Notes under the pieces: generated by a model
What the model saw: only the letters and a program-made list of their open reading frames with translations
The model's database searches: none
Told to the model about the DNA's origin: nothing
Origin: Acinetobacter sp. Marseille-Q1618
GTDB taxonomy: Bacteria > Pseudomonadota > Gammaproteobacteria > Pseudomonadales > Moraxellaceae
NCBI RefSeq assembly: GCF_902809855.1
Contig: NZ_CADDWJ010000001.1
Span: 372,001 to 436,000 of the forward strand
Reading direction: 5' to 3'
DNA length: 64,000 nucleotides
In this document: positions 46,563 through 55,521 of the stretch, in pieces
Position numbering within the stretch: the stretch's first letter is position 1
Layout: each line of letters opens with the position of its first letter
Program-made: the position numbers and the translations under genes

Positions 46563-48074
46563 ATGAAAATAGAATTCAAACATGAAATTAACCCACATCA
46601 AGCATATCGTATAAAAAAACTAAAAAGGCAACTTGAACACGCTGAAAATTATGAAGAATGGAAGGCAATCGCACTTAAACTCGATGAGGAAAGTGGCACA
46701 CAAGAATGGAAATATGATAATAGTTCAGCTTATTTTGATGCCGAAATCATTTCGCATCGTTTAAATATTTTAAGACGTTATCGCCATCAAAAACGCACAG
46801 CCGATTTGATCTATATTTTAAGTGAAGGTTTAAGCCACGATATTGCTAATATCGCCCATCCATTGCTTTTTACAGAAACCTATGTAGGCACTAAAAAACT
46901 GATTGAAGATTATGTCGAAGAAGTCAGTCAAAGCTTGGCATTTGTAGCGTCTGCGGCATGTGAAGATTTAAGTTTAAAAGAAAAAATCGAATTTTTTAAA
47001 AATTGTGAAATGGTGTACGGACATCCTGCAATTATGTTTTCAGGTGGCGCGACGCTTGGTTTGTTTCATACAGGGGTGTGTAAGGCATTAATGGAACAAG
47101 ACCTCATGCCAAAAGTCATCTCTGGCTCAAGCGCAGGTGCAATTATGACGGCAATGCTGGGAATCTCCGAGCCAAGTCAGATTCCTGATATTTTATCTGG
47201 TGAGCATTTTTATAGTGAAGCTTTTCATTTTAGAAGTCTAAAAGAATTACTCAAGGGCAATGGTGGTTTTGCGGATGTTAAATATCTAAAGAAGTTTTTG
47301 GTGGAAAATTTGGGGGATTTTACCTTTGAAGAAGCTTATCAAAAATCTGGCTTAGATATTAATATCAGTGTTGCACCTTATAATGTGTCACATGAAGATG
47401 CGCGTATTATGAACAAATACACTGCACCAGATTTGTTGGTGTGGAGTGCTGTGCTAGCATCCTGCGCAGTTCCGATTTTATTTCCACCAGTACGCTTAAC
47501 AGGGAAACGTTATGATACGGTGCATACACCTTATCTTGCGAGTACACGTTGGGTTGATGGCAGTGTGCGCAGCGATTTTCCGCAAGAGAAAATGTCACGT
47601 TTGTATAATATCAATTACACCATTGCCAGTCAGGTAAATCCGCACATTGTCCCATTTATGCAAACCGATACTGAGCGTTTTAGAAAGGATTTACTCAGTT
47701 GGCCAGAGCGGATTGTGCGCAAACATGGTAAAACCATTGCCATGGATGTAATGGATTTTACCCGAGATCGCATGGGACGTATTCCATCAGTGCGCAGGCT
47801 TTTAGAGCATGGCTATGGCATTATTGACCAACGCTACTATGGCGATGTGAATATCATTGGAAATCATAGTTTGAAACATTATCAATATATGTTGCAAAAT
47901 CCTCGTCCTGAACTCTTCCAACTTTTACAAAGAGAAGGCGAGCGAGCGACTTGGCCTAAAATTTCAAGTATTGAAACCCATGCTCGTATTGGTAAAACCA
48001 TTCAACATTGCTTAGAAGTGTTAGAATTTAGCCTTAAAAATAAAGCAACATCAGCACAACTCGTTGATGCATGA
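46563..48074 (+). CDS. Patatin-like phospholipase with DUF3336-type leader
   Basis: Serine lipase-like acyl hydrolase of 503 residues. The amino 130 residues are helical and resemble the DUF3336 region of yeast TGL3/TGL4-like lipases. The patatin domain follows: an oxyanion loop FSGGATLGLFHTG, nucleophile elbow GSSAG with Ser190, and the partner aspartate in WVDGSV (Asp332). It should hydrolyse phospholipid or triacylglycerol. The ATG at 46563 is 11 bases from AGGA; an in-frame TTG three codons earlier is too close to it. The stop overlaps the next start by four bases (ATGA), implying coupled translation. Confidence 0.9.
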   Translation: MKIEFKHEINPHQAYRIKKLKRQLEHAENYEEWKAIALKLDEESGTQEWKYDNSSAYFDAEIISHRLNILRRYRHQKRTADLIYILSEGLSHDIANIAHPLLFTETYVGTKKLIEDYVEEVSQSLAFVASAACEDLSLKEKIEFFKNCEMVYGHPAIMFSGGATLGLFHTGVCKALMEQDLMPKVISGSSAGAIMTAMLGISEPSQIPDILSGEHFYSEAFHFRSLKELLKGNGGFADVKYLKKFLVENLGDFTFEEAYQKSGLDINISVAPYNVSHEDARIMNKYTAPDLLVWSAVLASCAVPILFPPVRLTGKRYDTVHTPYLASTRWVDGSVRSDFPQEKMSRLYNINYTIASQVNPHIVPFMQTDTERFRKDLLSWPERIVRKHGKTIAMDVMDFTRDRMGRIPSVRRLLEHGYGIIDQRYYGDVNIIGNHSLKHYQYMLQNPRPELFQLLQREGERATWPKISSIETHARIGKTIQHCLEVLEFSLKNKATSAQLVDA

Positions 48075-48868
48075 GCAAACAGCAACTTGGTAAAGCACTG
48101 AATTCTGCCCGAAGCCAAAGCTTTGGGCGTAGAGTGTATTGCCTAGAAAATACCACAGGTAAATATTGGGTCAAACGCCAACTTATTCATGTGAGTGCTG
48201 AGTATGAACGTGGATTTTTAAATGAATTAGCAATTTATACACGGTTAAACTATTTAGAATTACCAGATCAAAATATTCTGTGTAATTTTTCGATTTCAGA
48301 CATCAAAGATAACGCGCAAAATTATTCAGGCTATTTAAATCAAGAACTATGTGTAGCACATACAGATGCACTTTTTGCTGACAATCCCTTAGAAATGGCA
48401 TGTTCTAAAGTGATACAGGTGTTAAAACAGAGCTTGGATGTGCTGGAAAATTTACATGAATTAGAGTTTATTCATGGTGATTTGAAAAGAGAACATTTTA
48501 GGCTATTAAATGATGCGGTCAGTTTAATTGATTTTGAACAAACGTGTCATTTTGATGATGTGAAGCAGATGCCAAATACAGCAACGCCACGTTATATGGC
48601 ACCTGAACTTTTTCATGCAAAGCCGAAATCTATACAAAGTGATATTTATGCTTTAGGGATTATTTGGCTAGAGTGGCTGACGCAAGAAAAACTACAAGCA
48701 AAAACCTACCAAGATTGGGCGTATTTGCATTGTCAAAGCTTAAAGATTTATTTACCTGAGTCATTTTCAGTATTTTTAGAAATCTTGGAGCAAATGTTAA
48801 ACAAACAAATCTCTCAACGTTGTATAAATATTTATCAAATAAAACAAGTATTAAGCCAAATTGTATAA
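48071..48868 (+). CDS. Protein kinase-like protein with variant catalytic motifs
   Basis: Eukaryotic-type kinase fold of 265 residues. A basic stretch without a clear glycine loop is followed by the beta3 lysine (YWVKRQL, Lys35) and a helix-C glutamate (NELAIY, Glu52). The catalytic loop is IHGDLKREHF (Asp137), with His142 in the place of the conserved Asn. The metal motif is DFEQ (Asp154) in place of DFG. MAPELF and DIYALG (Asp191) follow. It could be a small-molecule, RIO/aminoglycoside-type or protein kinase. It is translationally coupled to the patatin gene. Confidence 0.75.
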   Translation: MSKQQLGKALNSARSQSFGRRVYCLENTTGKYWVKRQLIHVSAEYERGFLNELAIYTRLNYLELPDQNILCNFSISDIKDNAQNYSGYLNQELCVAHTDALFADNPLEMACSKVIQVLKQSLDVLENLHELEFIHGDLKREHFRLLNDAVSLIDFEQTCHFDDVKQMPNTATPRYMAPELFHAKPKSIQSDIYALGIIWLEWLTQEKLQAKTYQDWAYLHCQSLKIYLPESFSVFLEILEQMLNKQISQRCINIYQIKQVLSQIV

Positions 48869-48976
48869 ACAAAAAGCGAAGACCGATGATTTTGTTTTAT
48901 ATTTAAACAAATAAGTCTATTTTTTGAAAAAAGGACTTGTCAGACGATAATGATCTCTATAATATACACAGCCATT

Positions 48977-49061
48977 GGGGACGTGGCGAAATTGGTAGAC
49001 GCACTGGATTTAGGTTCCAGCGCCGCAAGGTGTGAGAGTTCGAGTCTCTCCGTCCCCACCA
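48977..49061 (+). tRNA. tRNA-Leu (TAG anticodon)
   Basis: Acceptor GGGGACG pairs with CGTCCCC, and CCA is encoded. The anticodon loop TTTAGGT between CTGGA and TCCAG gives anticodon TAG. A long variable arm (GCCGCAAGGTG) is typical of a class II tRNA. The T loop TTCGAGT is normal. Confidence 0.97.
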
Positions 49062-49101
49062 AGCATTTATTAAGTAGCTTAAAAACTTAATAATCTGCAA
49101 T

Positions 49102-49175
49102 AGAGGATTGGTGTAATGGTAGCATGACGGTCTCCAAAACCGTTCGTCAAGGTTCGAGTCCTTGATCCTCTGCCA
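49102..49175 (+). tRNA. tRNA-Trp (CCA anticodon)
   Basis: Acceptor AGAGGAT pairs with ATCCTCT, with discriminator G and encoded CCA. The anticodon stem ACGGT/ACCGT holds loop CTCCAAA, reading CCA. A1-U72 and G73 fit the known TrpRS identity set. The body is not like the usual bacterial tRNA-Trp (AGGGGCG acceptor). The D arm reads GTGTAATGGTAGCAT, and the gene is 40 bases after tRNA-Leu, probably in one transcript. Confidence 0.93.
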
Positions 49176-49193
49176 AAATTTAGTTGTAAAATT

Positions 49194-49220
49194 AGGGACT
49201 TATTTAAGGTCCCTTTTTTA
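49194..49220 (+). terminator. Terminator of the tRNA-Leu/tRNA-Trp unit
   Basis: AGGGAC pairs with GTCCCT around a nine-base loop, followed by TTTTTTA. Confidence 0.85.
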
Positions 49221-49300
49221 TTGCATCTTTTTATTATAATTCTTGTTTTACATATAATCATTACGCTAGTTTTAGATCACTGGCGTTCAATTGTAAATGA

Positions 49301-49335
49301 ATAAAAAGAACAGGGTAATTTAAACAAACCTGTTC
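49301..49335 (-). terminator. Terminator of mutS
   Basis: On the minus strand GAACAGG and CCTGTTC pair, followed by TTTTTATT. It starts about 30 bases after the mutS stop. Confidence 0.85.
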
Positions 49336-49366
49336 GAATGATCAAAGTCTAAAAACAAAGTTAAAC

Positions 49367-52006
49367 TCATTTATTTTTCAATAAATCCTTCAATTGATAC
49401 AGTTGTGCTAACGCTTCACGAGGGGTTAAGTCATCTACTTCAATATTGGCAAGTGCTTCTAATGCAGCAGAAGGCTTTTCGATTTCAATAATTTTTTCAA
49501 TCACTTCAGGTTCAACCTGCATATCAGTAAATAAATCATTTTGCACAGTGTGATTGAGTTGTTGATGTTGCTGTTTTTCTAATGTTTTTAAACGTTTTTG
49601 TGCTTCTTTAATTACACTTTCAGGAATACCTGCCAGTTTTGCGACTTGTAAGCCATGACTTTGACTTGCAGGACCTTTCTGCACTTTATGCAATAAAATT
49701 AAATTACCGTTGAGTTCTTTGGCAGTGACATGATAATTATCAATTGCATTTTCTTTAGCGAGTTCAGTCAGTTCAAAATAATGTGTAGCAAATAGACATA
49801 AACATTTAATACGCTTGGTTAAATCAAGCACACATGCCCAAGCCAATGATAAACCATCATAAGTACTGGTGCCACGCCCGACCTCATCCATTAAGACTAA
49901 GGACTGATTGGTTGCATGATGTAAAATTTGTGAAGTTTCAGTCATTTCCACCATAAAGGTTGATTTTCCTGAAGATAAATCATCTGCTGAACCAATACGG
50001 GTAAAGATACGATCAATTGGTCCAAGTTGTGCTGATTTTGCAGGGACGAAACTACCACAATAAGCAAGCAAGCTGATCAAGGCTGTTTGACGCATAAAGG
50101 TCGATTTACCGCCCATATTTGGGCCAGTGATAATCGCCATACGATGATTAAAATCAAGTTGGGTATCATTTGGGGTGAAAGGAGTTTTGCTTAAAGACTC
50201 CACCACAGGATGACGACCCGCAATGATATTTACCCCAATCTCGGGACTATATTCAGGACGACTCCAATTGTTTAAACGCGCCTGATGGGCAAAATTTGCT
50301 AGCAAGTCAATTTGAGCAATGGCACTGCTCATCATCTGCAAGTTGGCAATATCCGCACGTAACTCTTCCAAGAGCATTTCAAATAATATTTTTTCACGTA
50401 CCAATGCGCGTGATTCGCTAGAGAGCACTTTATCTTCAAAGGCTTTGAGTTCTGGCGTGATATAGCGTTCAGCATTTTTTAAAGTTTGACGGCGGATATA
50501 ATGCTCTGGTGCTTGCTCAGCTTGTGCACGTGTTAATTCGATATAATAACCACTGACACGGTTATAGCCGATTTTTAAGGTGCTAATGCCAGTATTTTCA
50601 CGTTCTTGTATTTCTAAATCAATTAGGAATTGTCCAGCATGATCACGAATTTTACGCAATTCATCTAGTTCACTGTCAAAACCTTCAGCAATCACATTGC
50701 CATCACGTAATAAAACAGGTGGATTTTCCACAATCGCTGACATCAAGCGAGCATGTAAGCCATTAAAATCACCGAGTTCTTGATTAAGTTGTTGCAATAA
50801 TTCAGTTGATTTTGTTTGTTTTAAAATCGGTTGTAGTGCATGTCTTAAAAATGGAATCTGTGCGCATGCTTGACGTAATTGCACCAAATCACGTGGACGA
50901 GCACTCCCCAAAGCGACTCGACTCAAAACGCGTTCAATATCACCTATTTCCTTTAAAACCAGACGAACAGGCGCTTCATGATAACCTTTGAGTAAAATAT
51001 CAATTGCATCTAAACGTGCATCTAAAATTGCCGTATCACGCAGCGGTTGCATCAGGGTACGACTCAGTAAACGTCCACCCATTGCGGTTTGTGTGTCATT
51101 GATCAAAGAAAATAAAGAAGTTCCGTGTTCAAATAGTGGTTCAATAATTTCTAAATTACGGCGTGTCACTGGATCAAGTGCAATAAAATCACTACTTTGT
51201 TCAAGCTTGATCGAGCGAATATGAGGTAAAGCCGTTTTTTGAGTTTCTTTAGCATAGTGAATCAACGATGCCGCAGCCGCTTTGGCTAAAGGTAAATGAT
51301 CAATCCCAAAACCCGATAATGTTGACACAGCAAATTGATCACATAAGGTTTTTTGCGCATTGTTAATATTAAAATCAACATTTGGACGCTTGGTAATTGG
51401 GCATTCGATTTGTTTTTTAATCGCCTCAATTATATGTGTATCTACCAAATCCTCATCAATTAAAATTTCACTTGGCATCAAACGTGCCAATTCCAAAGGC
51501 AAATTTTCAGGTTTATATGCTTGCTGTTGTACTTTGAAAATACCAGCACTTAAGTCTAACAGCGCAATTCCCATTTGATTTTGTTGGATACACAGTGCAA
51601 GCAAGTTGGAAGTTTGATGTGCGGTTAATAGTGCATCGTCGGTTAATGTTCCAGGTGTAATAATCCGTACCACAGCACGCTCAACAGGCGCTTTACCTGT
51701 AACTTCTCCGACTTGTTCGCAGATCACAACGGTTTCGCCTTTTTTGACTAAGCGAGCCAAATAACCCTCTGCGGCATGAAAAGGGACACCTGCCATTGGA
51801 ATCGGGTTGCCGTTGGTTTTGCCACGATGGGTGAGAGTGATCCCTAATAATTTGGCTGCTTTTTGTGCATCATCAAAAAATAATTCGTAAAAATCACCCA
51901 TGCGATAAAACATGAGTGAATGTGGATGTTCGGCTTTTACTTTTAAGTATTGCTGCATCATTGGAGTGTGGTTTGAAATATTCGCCATGATTTCAGTCAT
52001 ATTCAT
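49367..52006 (-). CDS. mutS: DNA mismatch repair protein MutS
   Basis: Recognises base-pair mismatches and starts methyl-directed repair. The 879 residues carry the mismatch-binding [15 protein letters not shown] near residue 37 (Phe and Glu of the Phe-x-Glu pair), the connector and lever helices, and the ATPase near residue 627: Walker [33 protein letters not shown] is the Walker B/signature part, and [12 protein letters not shown] the H-motif. A C-terminal tail of about 80 residues follows. AAGG lies 12 bases before the ATG. It is monocistronic. mutL is not in the window. Confidence 0.97.
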   Translation of the reverse strand: MNMTEIMANISNHTPMMQQYLKVKAEHPHSLMFYRMGDFYELFFDDAQKAAKLLGITLTHRGKTNGNPIPMAGVPFHAAEGYLARLVKKGETVVICEQVGEVTGKAPVERAVVRIITPGTLTDDALLTAHQTSNLLALCIQQNQMGIALLDLSAGIFKVQQQAYKPENLPLELARLMPSEILIDEDLVDTHIIEAIKKQIECPITKRPNVDFNINNAQKTLCDQFAVSTLSGFGIDHLPLAKAAAASLIHYAKETQKTALPHIRSIKLEQSSDFIALDPVTRRNLEIIEPLFEHGTSLFSLINDTQTAMGGRLLSRTLMQPLRDTAILDARLDAIDILLKGYHEAPVRLVLKEIGDIERVLSRVALGSARPRDLVQLRQACAQIPFLRHALQPILKQTKSTELLQQLNQELGDFNGLHARLMSAIVENPPVLLRDGNVIAEGFDSELDELRKIRDHAGQFLIDLEIQERENTGISTLKIGYNRVSGYYIELTRAQAEQAPEHYIRRQTLKNAERYITPELKAFEDKVLSSESRALVREKILFEMLLEELRADIANLQMMSSAIAQIDLLANFAHQARLNNWSRPEYSPEIGVNIIAGRHPVVESLSKTPFTPNDTQLDFNHRMAIITGPNMGGKSTFMRQTALISLLAYCGSFVPAKSAQLGPIDRIFTRIGSADDLSSGKSTFMVEMTETSQILHHATNQSLVLMDEVGRGTSTYDGLSLAWACVLDLTKRIKCLCLFATHYFELTELAKENAIDNYHVTAKELNGNLILLHKVQKGPASQSHGLQVAKLAGIPESVIKEAQKRLKTLEKQQHQQLNHTVQNDLFTDMQVEPEVIEKIIEIEKPSAALEALANIEVDDLTPREALAQLYQLKDLLKNK

Positions 52007-52383
52007 AAAAAATAAAAACCTTAAATTAAATAGAAATTAGGGACTTGAGACTCTCACATTTTACAAAAGTAGCATAAATATAAATTAAGCTTTAAAAGGA
52101 TCGTACTTTTAGTGAGCTTTTAAATTTTGATTTTGGCAACTTATTTACAGTAATGGAGATCATTCAGTAAATTTTTCAATTTTAGCAAAGATCAATAAAT
52201 TAATAAAAAGGAAAAGCCAAAACGTGGGTAAATTATTAAGACTCTAGACTAACACGACTATTCTGCTAGTTTAGAGTATTAATAATGGAGGACTTACGCT
52301 GGCGGTATTAAAAAATGGACAGTGTTCTAAAAAGTATGCTGGCATTACACCGTTAGGTAGGCTTAAGTAAAACTTAATCGTAG
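52007..52383. other. Intergenic region with orphan coding fragment and hairpin
   Basis: No complete gene was found in this 377-base gap. An open plus-strand frame from 52275 to 52370 encodes LAVLKNGQCSKKYAGITP and then LGRLK and a stop, with no start codon or ribosome binding site. It looks like the tail of a lost gene. A strong inverted repeat precedes it (52241-52277). The region left of it is AT-rich mutS upstream DNA. Confidence 0.35.
52241..52277. repeat. Thirteen-base inverted repeat
   Basis: ACTCTAGACTAAC at 52241-52253 pairs with GCTAGTTTAGAGT at 52265-52277 across an 11-base loop, with one mismatch and one G-T pair. There is no T-run, so it is not a simple terminator. It could be a mobile-element or recombination remnant. 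Confidence 0.45.
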
Positions 52384-52911
52384 TTATGGATTACTCCAAT
52401 TTTCTGTTTTCTTATTCCATCTTTTCATATCTCTAACTGCTTTACACTCTAAAATCTGACTAGAGATTTTATTTCCATTATTTTGAATAGGGTAAAAAGT
52501 TGCAATTTTAGTATTATTCTTGAAAGCCTCAATTTTATTTGCTTTCGAAATTTCTTTAACTATTTTATTCCACGCTTCTGCATCTTCTTTTGAGGTTGTA
52601 GTTAATGGTGGTTTTAACCTTTGTCCCCCATCAATACTCAATGATAGATATTCATCACCTAAAAAATTTGCAAAATTTTCTCCCTCTTTACTCACGATAA
52701 TATTGTTATCATCCTCTTTGATTATAGGTTTTTCATTTGTACAATATATATTCAACTCAATTCCTTGATGATCTATGAGTTTTTCTTCAGGCATATTTCT
52801 AAGATAGAAAAAACGACTACCATCTTCTTTTTTCATCGTCCACTCATTTACTTCTGCCAAAACTGAGCTTGATAGCAGCGTCAATAATGTTGCGGAAATT
52901 AATTTTTTCAT
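52384..52911 (-). CDS. Exported protein of unknown function (175 aa)
   Basis: The signal peptide is at residues 1-19 (MKKLISATLLTLLSSSVLA), cut before EVNEW. The mature 156 residues are hydrophilic, acidic/basic mixed, with two cysteines (IYCTNEK and LECKAV). No family is recognised. It is 14 bases after the next exported protein gene on the same strand, so the two are very likely one operon. Small exported pairs like this are often immunity proteins for T6SS effectors, but that is an inference. Confidence 0.7.
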   Translation of the reverse strand: MKKLISATLLTLLSSSVLAEVNEWTMKKEDGSRFFYLRNMPEEKLIDHQGIELNIYCTNEKPIIKEDDNNIIVSKEGENFANFLGDEYLSLSIDGGQRLKPPLTTTSKEDAEAWNKIVKEISKANKIEAFKNNTKIATFYPIQNNGNKISSQILECKAVRDMKRWNKKTENWSNP

Positions 52912-52925
52912 ATTTTTAATTCACT

Positions 52926-53330
52926 TTATTTAATTAAATAACAAACATCAATTTTATGATTCGTTGTTTTCAAACAAGTCCAATTATTTTCAAATTTTGG
53001 GGTTATTTTCCCAGATTTTTTATCTCTTGAATAATAATTATCATTTGTTCCTTCGCCTATATCTTTATCATTTTTTAATACCCCGAAACCACACCCTTTT
53101 GTGTCATATTCAGGACACATTGTAGACTCTTCAATAAAGATTTCAGACTTACCAAATTTTAAAGCTGTATACATGCCACCCGCACCACCACCAGATGATA
53201 TGATGCATTTTTGCGCTGGCTGTAGCTTACCTTTAATCACTTCTGCACAAAGACCTTTAGAATCAGGGAACTCATGCGCATAAGCCGTTCCAAATATACA
53301 CAGCCCTAATAAACAATAAATTGGTTTCAT
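52926..53330 (-). CDS. Exported cysteine-rich protein of unknown function (134 aa)
   Basis: The signal peptide is at about residues 1-18 (MKPIYCLLGLCIFGTAYA), cut before HEFPDSKG. The mature domain has six cysteines (GLCAE, KCIIS, MCPEY, GCGFG, WTCLK, VCYLIK), so three disulphides are likely, fitting periplasmic location. A glycine-rich GGGAGGMY stretch lies near residue 47. The chosen ATG is nine bases from GGAG; an in-frame ATG five codons earlier lacks that support. It heads the two-gene unit. The function is unknown. Confidence 0.72.
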   Translation of the reverse strand: MKPIYCLLGLCIFGTAYAHEFPDSKGLCAEVIKGKLQPAQKCIISSGGGAGGMYTALKFGKSEIFIEESTMCPEYDTKGCGFGVLKNDKDIGEGTNDNYYSRDKKSGKITPKFENNWTCLKTTNHKIDVCYLIK

Positions 53331-53345
53331 TTTTAAGAACTCCAC

Positions 53346-53780
53346 TTTTAAGATTTTTTAAATACTTTTTTATTTTTCACTTGGAAATTTACCATAGTTT
53401 CAAGAATTCTATATGTGCAAATAAGTAAAAATATTCTTAGGAGTGTTATGGAGTTAATTTGATGTGGTAACTCAATTTGGAATGGTGTTGGTTAAGGTTA
53501 TATGTTGAGTTAAAAAAGAGCTTTAAATTCTCATTAGGTAAATTTAAGTGTAAATCTTCTAGTCTAGAGCTTAACATAAAGTAAAGTCAGTTATTTATGT
53601 ATACAAAAGATAAAATGAGATTAGATATAGATGATGCTGATACGAGTGAGTTTTAAAATATAGTTTTAAAATTATTTTTCCGAAAACAAGTCCTAAAGAC
53701 TTGTATGTGAGTTTATACAAAAGAAACAAGTTTTTGTTAATGTAATGATCACATTTTTATTTTTTAAAATATAGCGTCAC
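53346..53780. other. AT-rich gap between the exported pair and rpsT
   Basis: No gene is supported. A 19-codon frame at 53597-53656 (starting MYTKDKM) has no ribosome binding site and is not called. The promoter of the exported pair should lie at the left end on the minus strand. Nothing else was recognised. Confidence 0.35.
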
Positions 53781-53803
53781 AAAAAAAAGCCCTAAAAGGG
53801 CTC
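53781..53803 (-). terminator. Terminator of rpsT
   Basis: On the minus strand AGCCC and GGGCT pair around TTTTA, followed by TTTTTTTT. It begins 16 bases after the rpsT stop. Confidence 0.9.
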
Positions 53804-53818
53804 TTTTTACGCAACAAA

Positions 53819-54085
53819 TTAGTTCGCTAAAGCTTTAACTTGTGCATTTAAACGGCTCTTATGACGAGCAGCTTTGTTCTTATGGATGATGCCTTTATCA
53901 GCCATACGGTCGATGACTGGTACAGCTGTTTTATACGCTTCAGAAGCAGCAGCATAGTCACCAGCAGCGATAGCAGCTACTGTACGTTTAAGATAAGTAC
54001 GAACCATAGAACGTAAGCTTGCGTTGTGTTTACGTGCTTTAACGTTTTGTTTAGCACGTTTTCTAGCTTGAGCAGAGTTTGCCAC
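53819..54085 (-). CDS. rpsT: 30S ribosomal protein S20
   Basis: Basic helical ribosomal protein of 88 residues, the normal length, that binds 16S rRNA. It begins [17 protein letters not shown] and has [12 protein letters not shown] and a C-terminal [20 protein letters not shown], the standard S20 pattern. AAGGAGTG precedes the ATG. It is divergent from the reductase gene and is monocistronic with its own terminator. Confidence 0.98.
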   Translation of the reverse strand: MANSAQARKRAKQNVKARKHNASLRSMVRTYLKRTVAAIAAGDYAAASEAYKTAVPVIDRMADKGIIHKNKAARHKSRLNAQVKALAN

Positions 54086-54298
54086 TCGTGCACTCCTTGA
54101 AAATAGATTGGTCTGGGCGGGCTGAAATTACATCTGAAAACCTACATCAGAGAATTTTCACCAGCCCGTAAACAAGTGCCATATTTTGATTAAAGCGCAC
54201 ATTAAAGTCAAGTCTTGACATGCTTTGACACCAATTAGATGCAGAAAAAAACTCAAGAAACCGTTAGATTATTTAGAAATCAAGGAGATTGTTTAAAA

Positions 54299-54964
54299 AT
54301 GACACAAACGATTAAAAATGCAATCGTCATTGGTGCAACAGGTTTGGTGGGTAAAGCTTTAATCAAACAACTAGACCAATTAGCACAATGTGAAAAAATT
54401 ACAGCAGTTGTTCGACAGGAAGATATTGAACTTAAACAACGCTCTAAAGTGGAACAATTGGTATTAGATGATTTTCTTTTACTGAATGATCAGGATGTTC
54501 ATGGCTTTAGTCATGCTTTTAGTTGTTTGGGTTCAACGCAGAAAAAAGCAGGGTCTAAAGAAAATTTTTATGCCATTGATTTTGAGATAAATGCACATTT
54601 TGCTGATTTATTTGAAACTACGGATACTCATTTTATTTTAGTGAGTGCAATGGGGGCAAATGCAAATTCTAAGATTTTTTATAATCGAGTAAAGGGTGAG
54701 TTGGAAAATTACTTACAAAGTTTAGGTTTGGCACGTATTTCTATTATTCGACCTTCTTTGTTATTAGGTGAGCGAAATGAGCAACGGACACTTGAAGATC
54801 TGGGACAAAAAGTTTTTCAGAAATTGTCGCATTTCATTCCAAATACATTTAAATATAAGCCAGTGACAGCCGAACAAGTGGCTCATACTATGGTCGAGGT
54901 TGCGCAAACTCAGACTGTTAAATTTGAAATTTATGATAATTTACGCATACAAAATTCCAAATAA
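54299..54964 (+). CDS. NAD(P)-binding reductase-like protein (YbjT/HTATIP2-like)
   Basis: A 221-residue Rossmann-fold protein of the atypical short-chain reductase type. From the ATG at 54299 it begins MTQTIKNAIVIGATGLVGKAL (the GATGLVG nucleotide loop). It has FSCLGSTQKKAGS and the YxxxK pair in FYNRVKGELENYL, then IIRPSLLLGER. The ligand is unknown. An in-frame ATG 20 codons upstream is not preferred, because AAGGAG sits 11 bases before the chosen ATG. rraA follows with 12 bases between. Confidence 0.88.
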   Translation: MTQTIKNAIVIGATGLVGKALIKQLDQLAQCEKITAVVRQEDIELKQRSKVEQLVLDDFLLLNDQDVHGFSHAFSCLGSTQKKAGSKENFYAIDFEINAHFADLFETTDTHFILVSAMGANANSKIFYNRVKGELENYLQSLGLARISIIRPSLLLGERNEQRTLEDLGQKVFQKLSHFIPNTFKYKPVTAEQVAHTMVEVAQTQTVKFEIYDNLRIQNSK

Positions 54965-54976
54965 AGGAGAATTAAA

Positions 54977-55489
54977 TTGACTTCACCCGCTTTTGTAACT
55001 TGCGATTTACTGGATGATAATCCTGAAAAAGACATTCAAACTTTAATTCCTTCTTTAGATGGTCGTTTCTTTAAAAGTTATGGTGAACGCAAAAGTTTTG
55101 GCGGTCAAATCGTGACTGTAAAATGCTTTGAGGATAACTCTCGTGTTAAAGAACTATTAGCGACGGATGGCACAGGTAAAGTTTTGGTGGTCGATGGCGG
55201 TGCTTCTATGCGTTGTGCCTTGATGGGCGATATGATTGCTGAATCTGCTGTAAAAAATCACTGGAATGGTGTTGTAATTTACGGCTGTGTACGTGATGTA
55301 GACGCAATTGCTGAACTTGATCTTGGCGTACATGCATTGGCTTCAATTCCACAAAAAAGTAACCGAAAGGGCATAGGCGAAGTCGATGTTCCTTTGTATT
55401 TTGGTAGTGTAACTTTCAATTCTGGTGATTTTATCTATGCAGATAACAACGGAATTGTAGTTGCCAAAGAAAAATTAGTTGATCTTTAA
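54977..55489 (+). CDS. rraA: Regulator of ribonuclease E activity A
   Basis: RraA binds RNase E and limits its activity; some homologues are oxaloacetate decarboxylase/HMG aldolases. The 170 residues have TCDLLDD at the start, SFGGQIVTVKCFEDN, VVDGGASMRCALMGD and VIYGCVRDVDAIAEL. It uses a TTG start (54977-54979) with AAGGAG seven bases upstream, overlapping the previous stop region. With the reductase gene and the tandem GST-like gene it makes a three-gene plus-strand group. Confidence 0.95.
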   Translation: MTSPAFVTCDLLDDNPEKDIQTLIPSLDGRFFKSYGERKSFGGQIVTVKCFEDNSRVKELLATDGTGKVLVVDGGASMRCALMGDMIAESAVKNHWNGVVIYGCVRDVDAIAELDLGVHALASIPQKSNRKGIGEVDVPLYFGSVTFNSGDFIYADNNGIVVAKEKLVDL

Positions 55490-55521
55490 AATAAGGGTGC
55501 TTAAGCCCTAAGGATAACAAA

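Noticed and set aside
52340..52362. attC-like core (GTTAGGT) near the exported pair
   Set aside because: The partner RYYYAAC core is not present at the right distance, and there is no integrase; a chance match.
6583..53649. Shared 13-base word GATGCTGATACGA at two distant sites
   Set aside because: Words of this length recur by chance in a window of this size.
53597..53656. 19-codon frame starting MYTKDKM
   Set aside because: No ribosome binding site and no support from composition.
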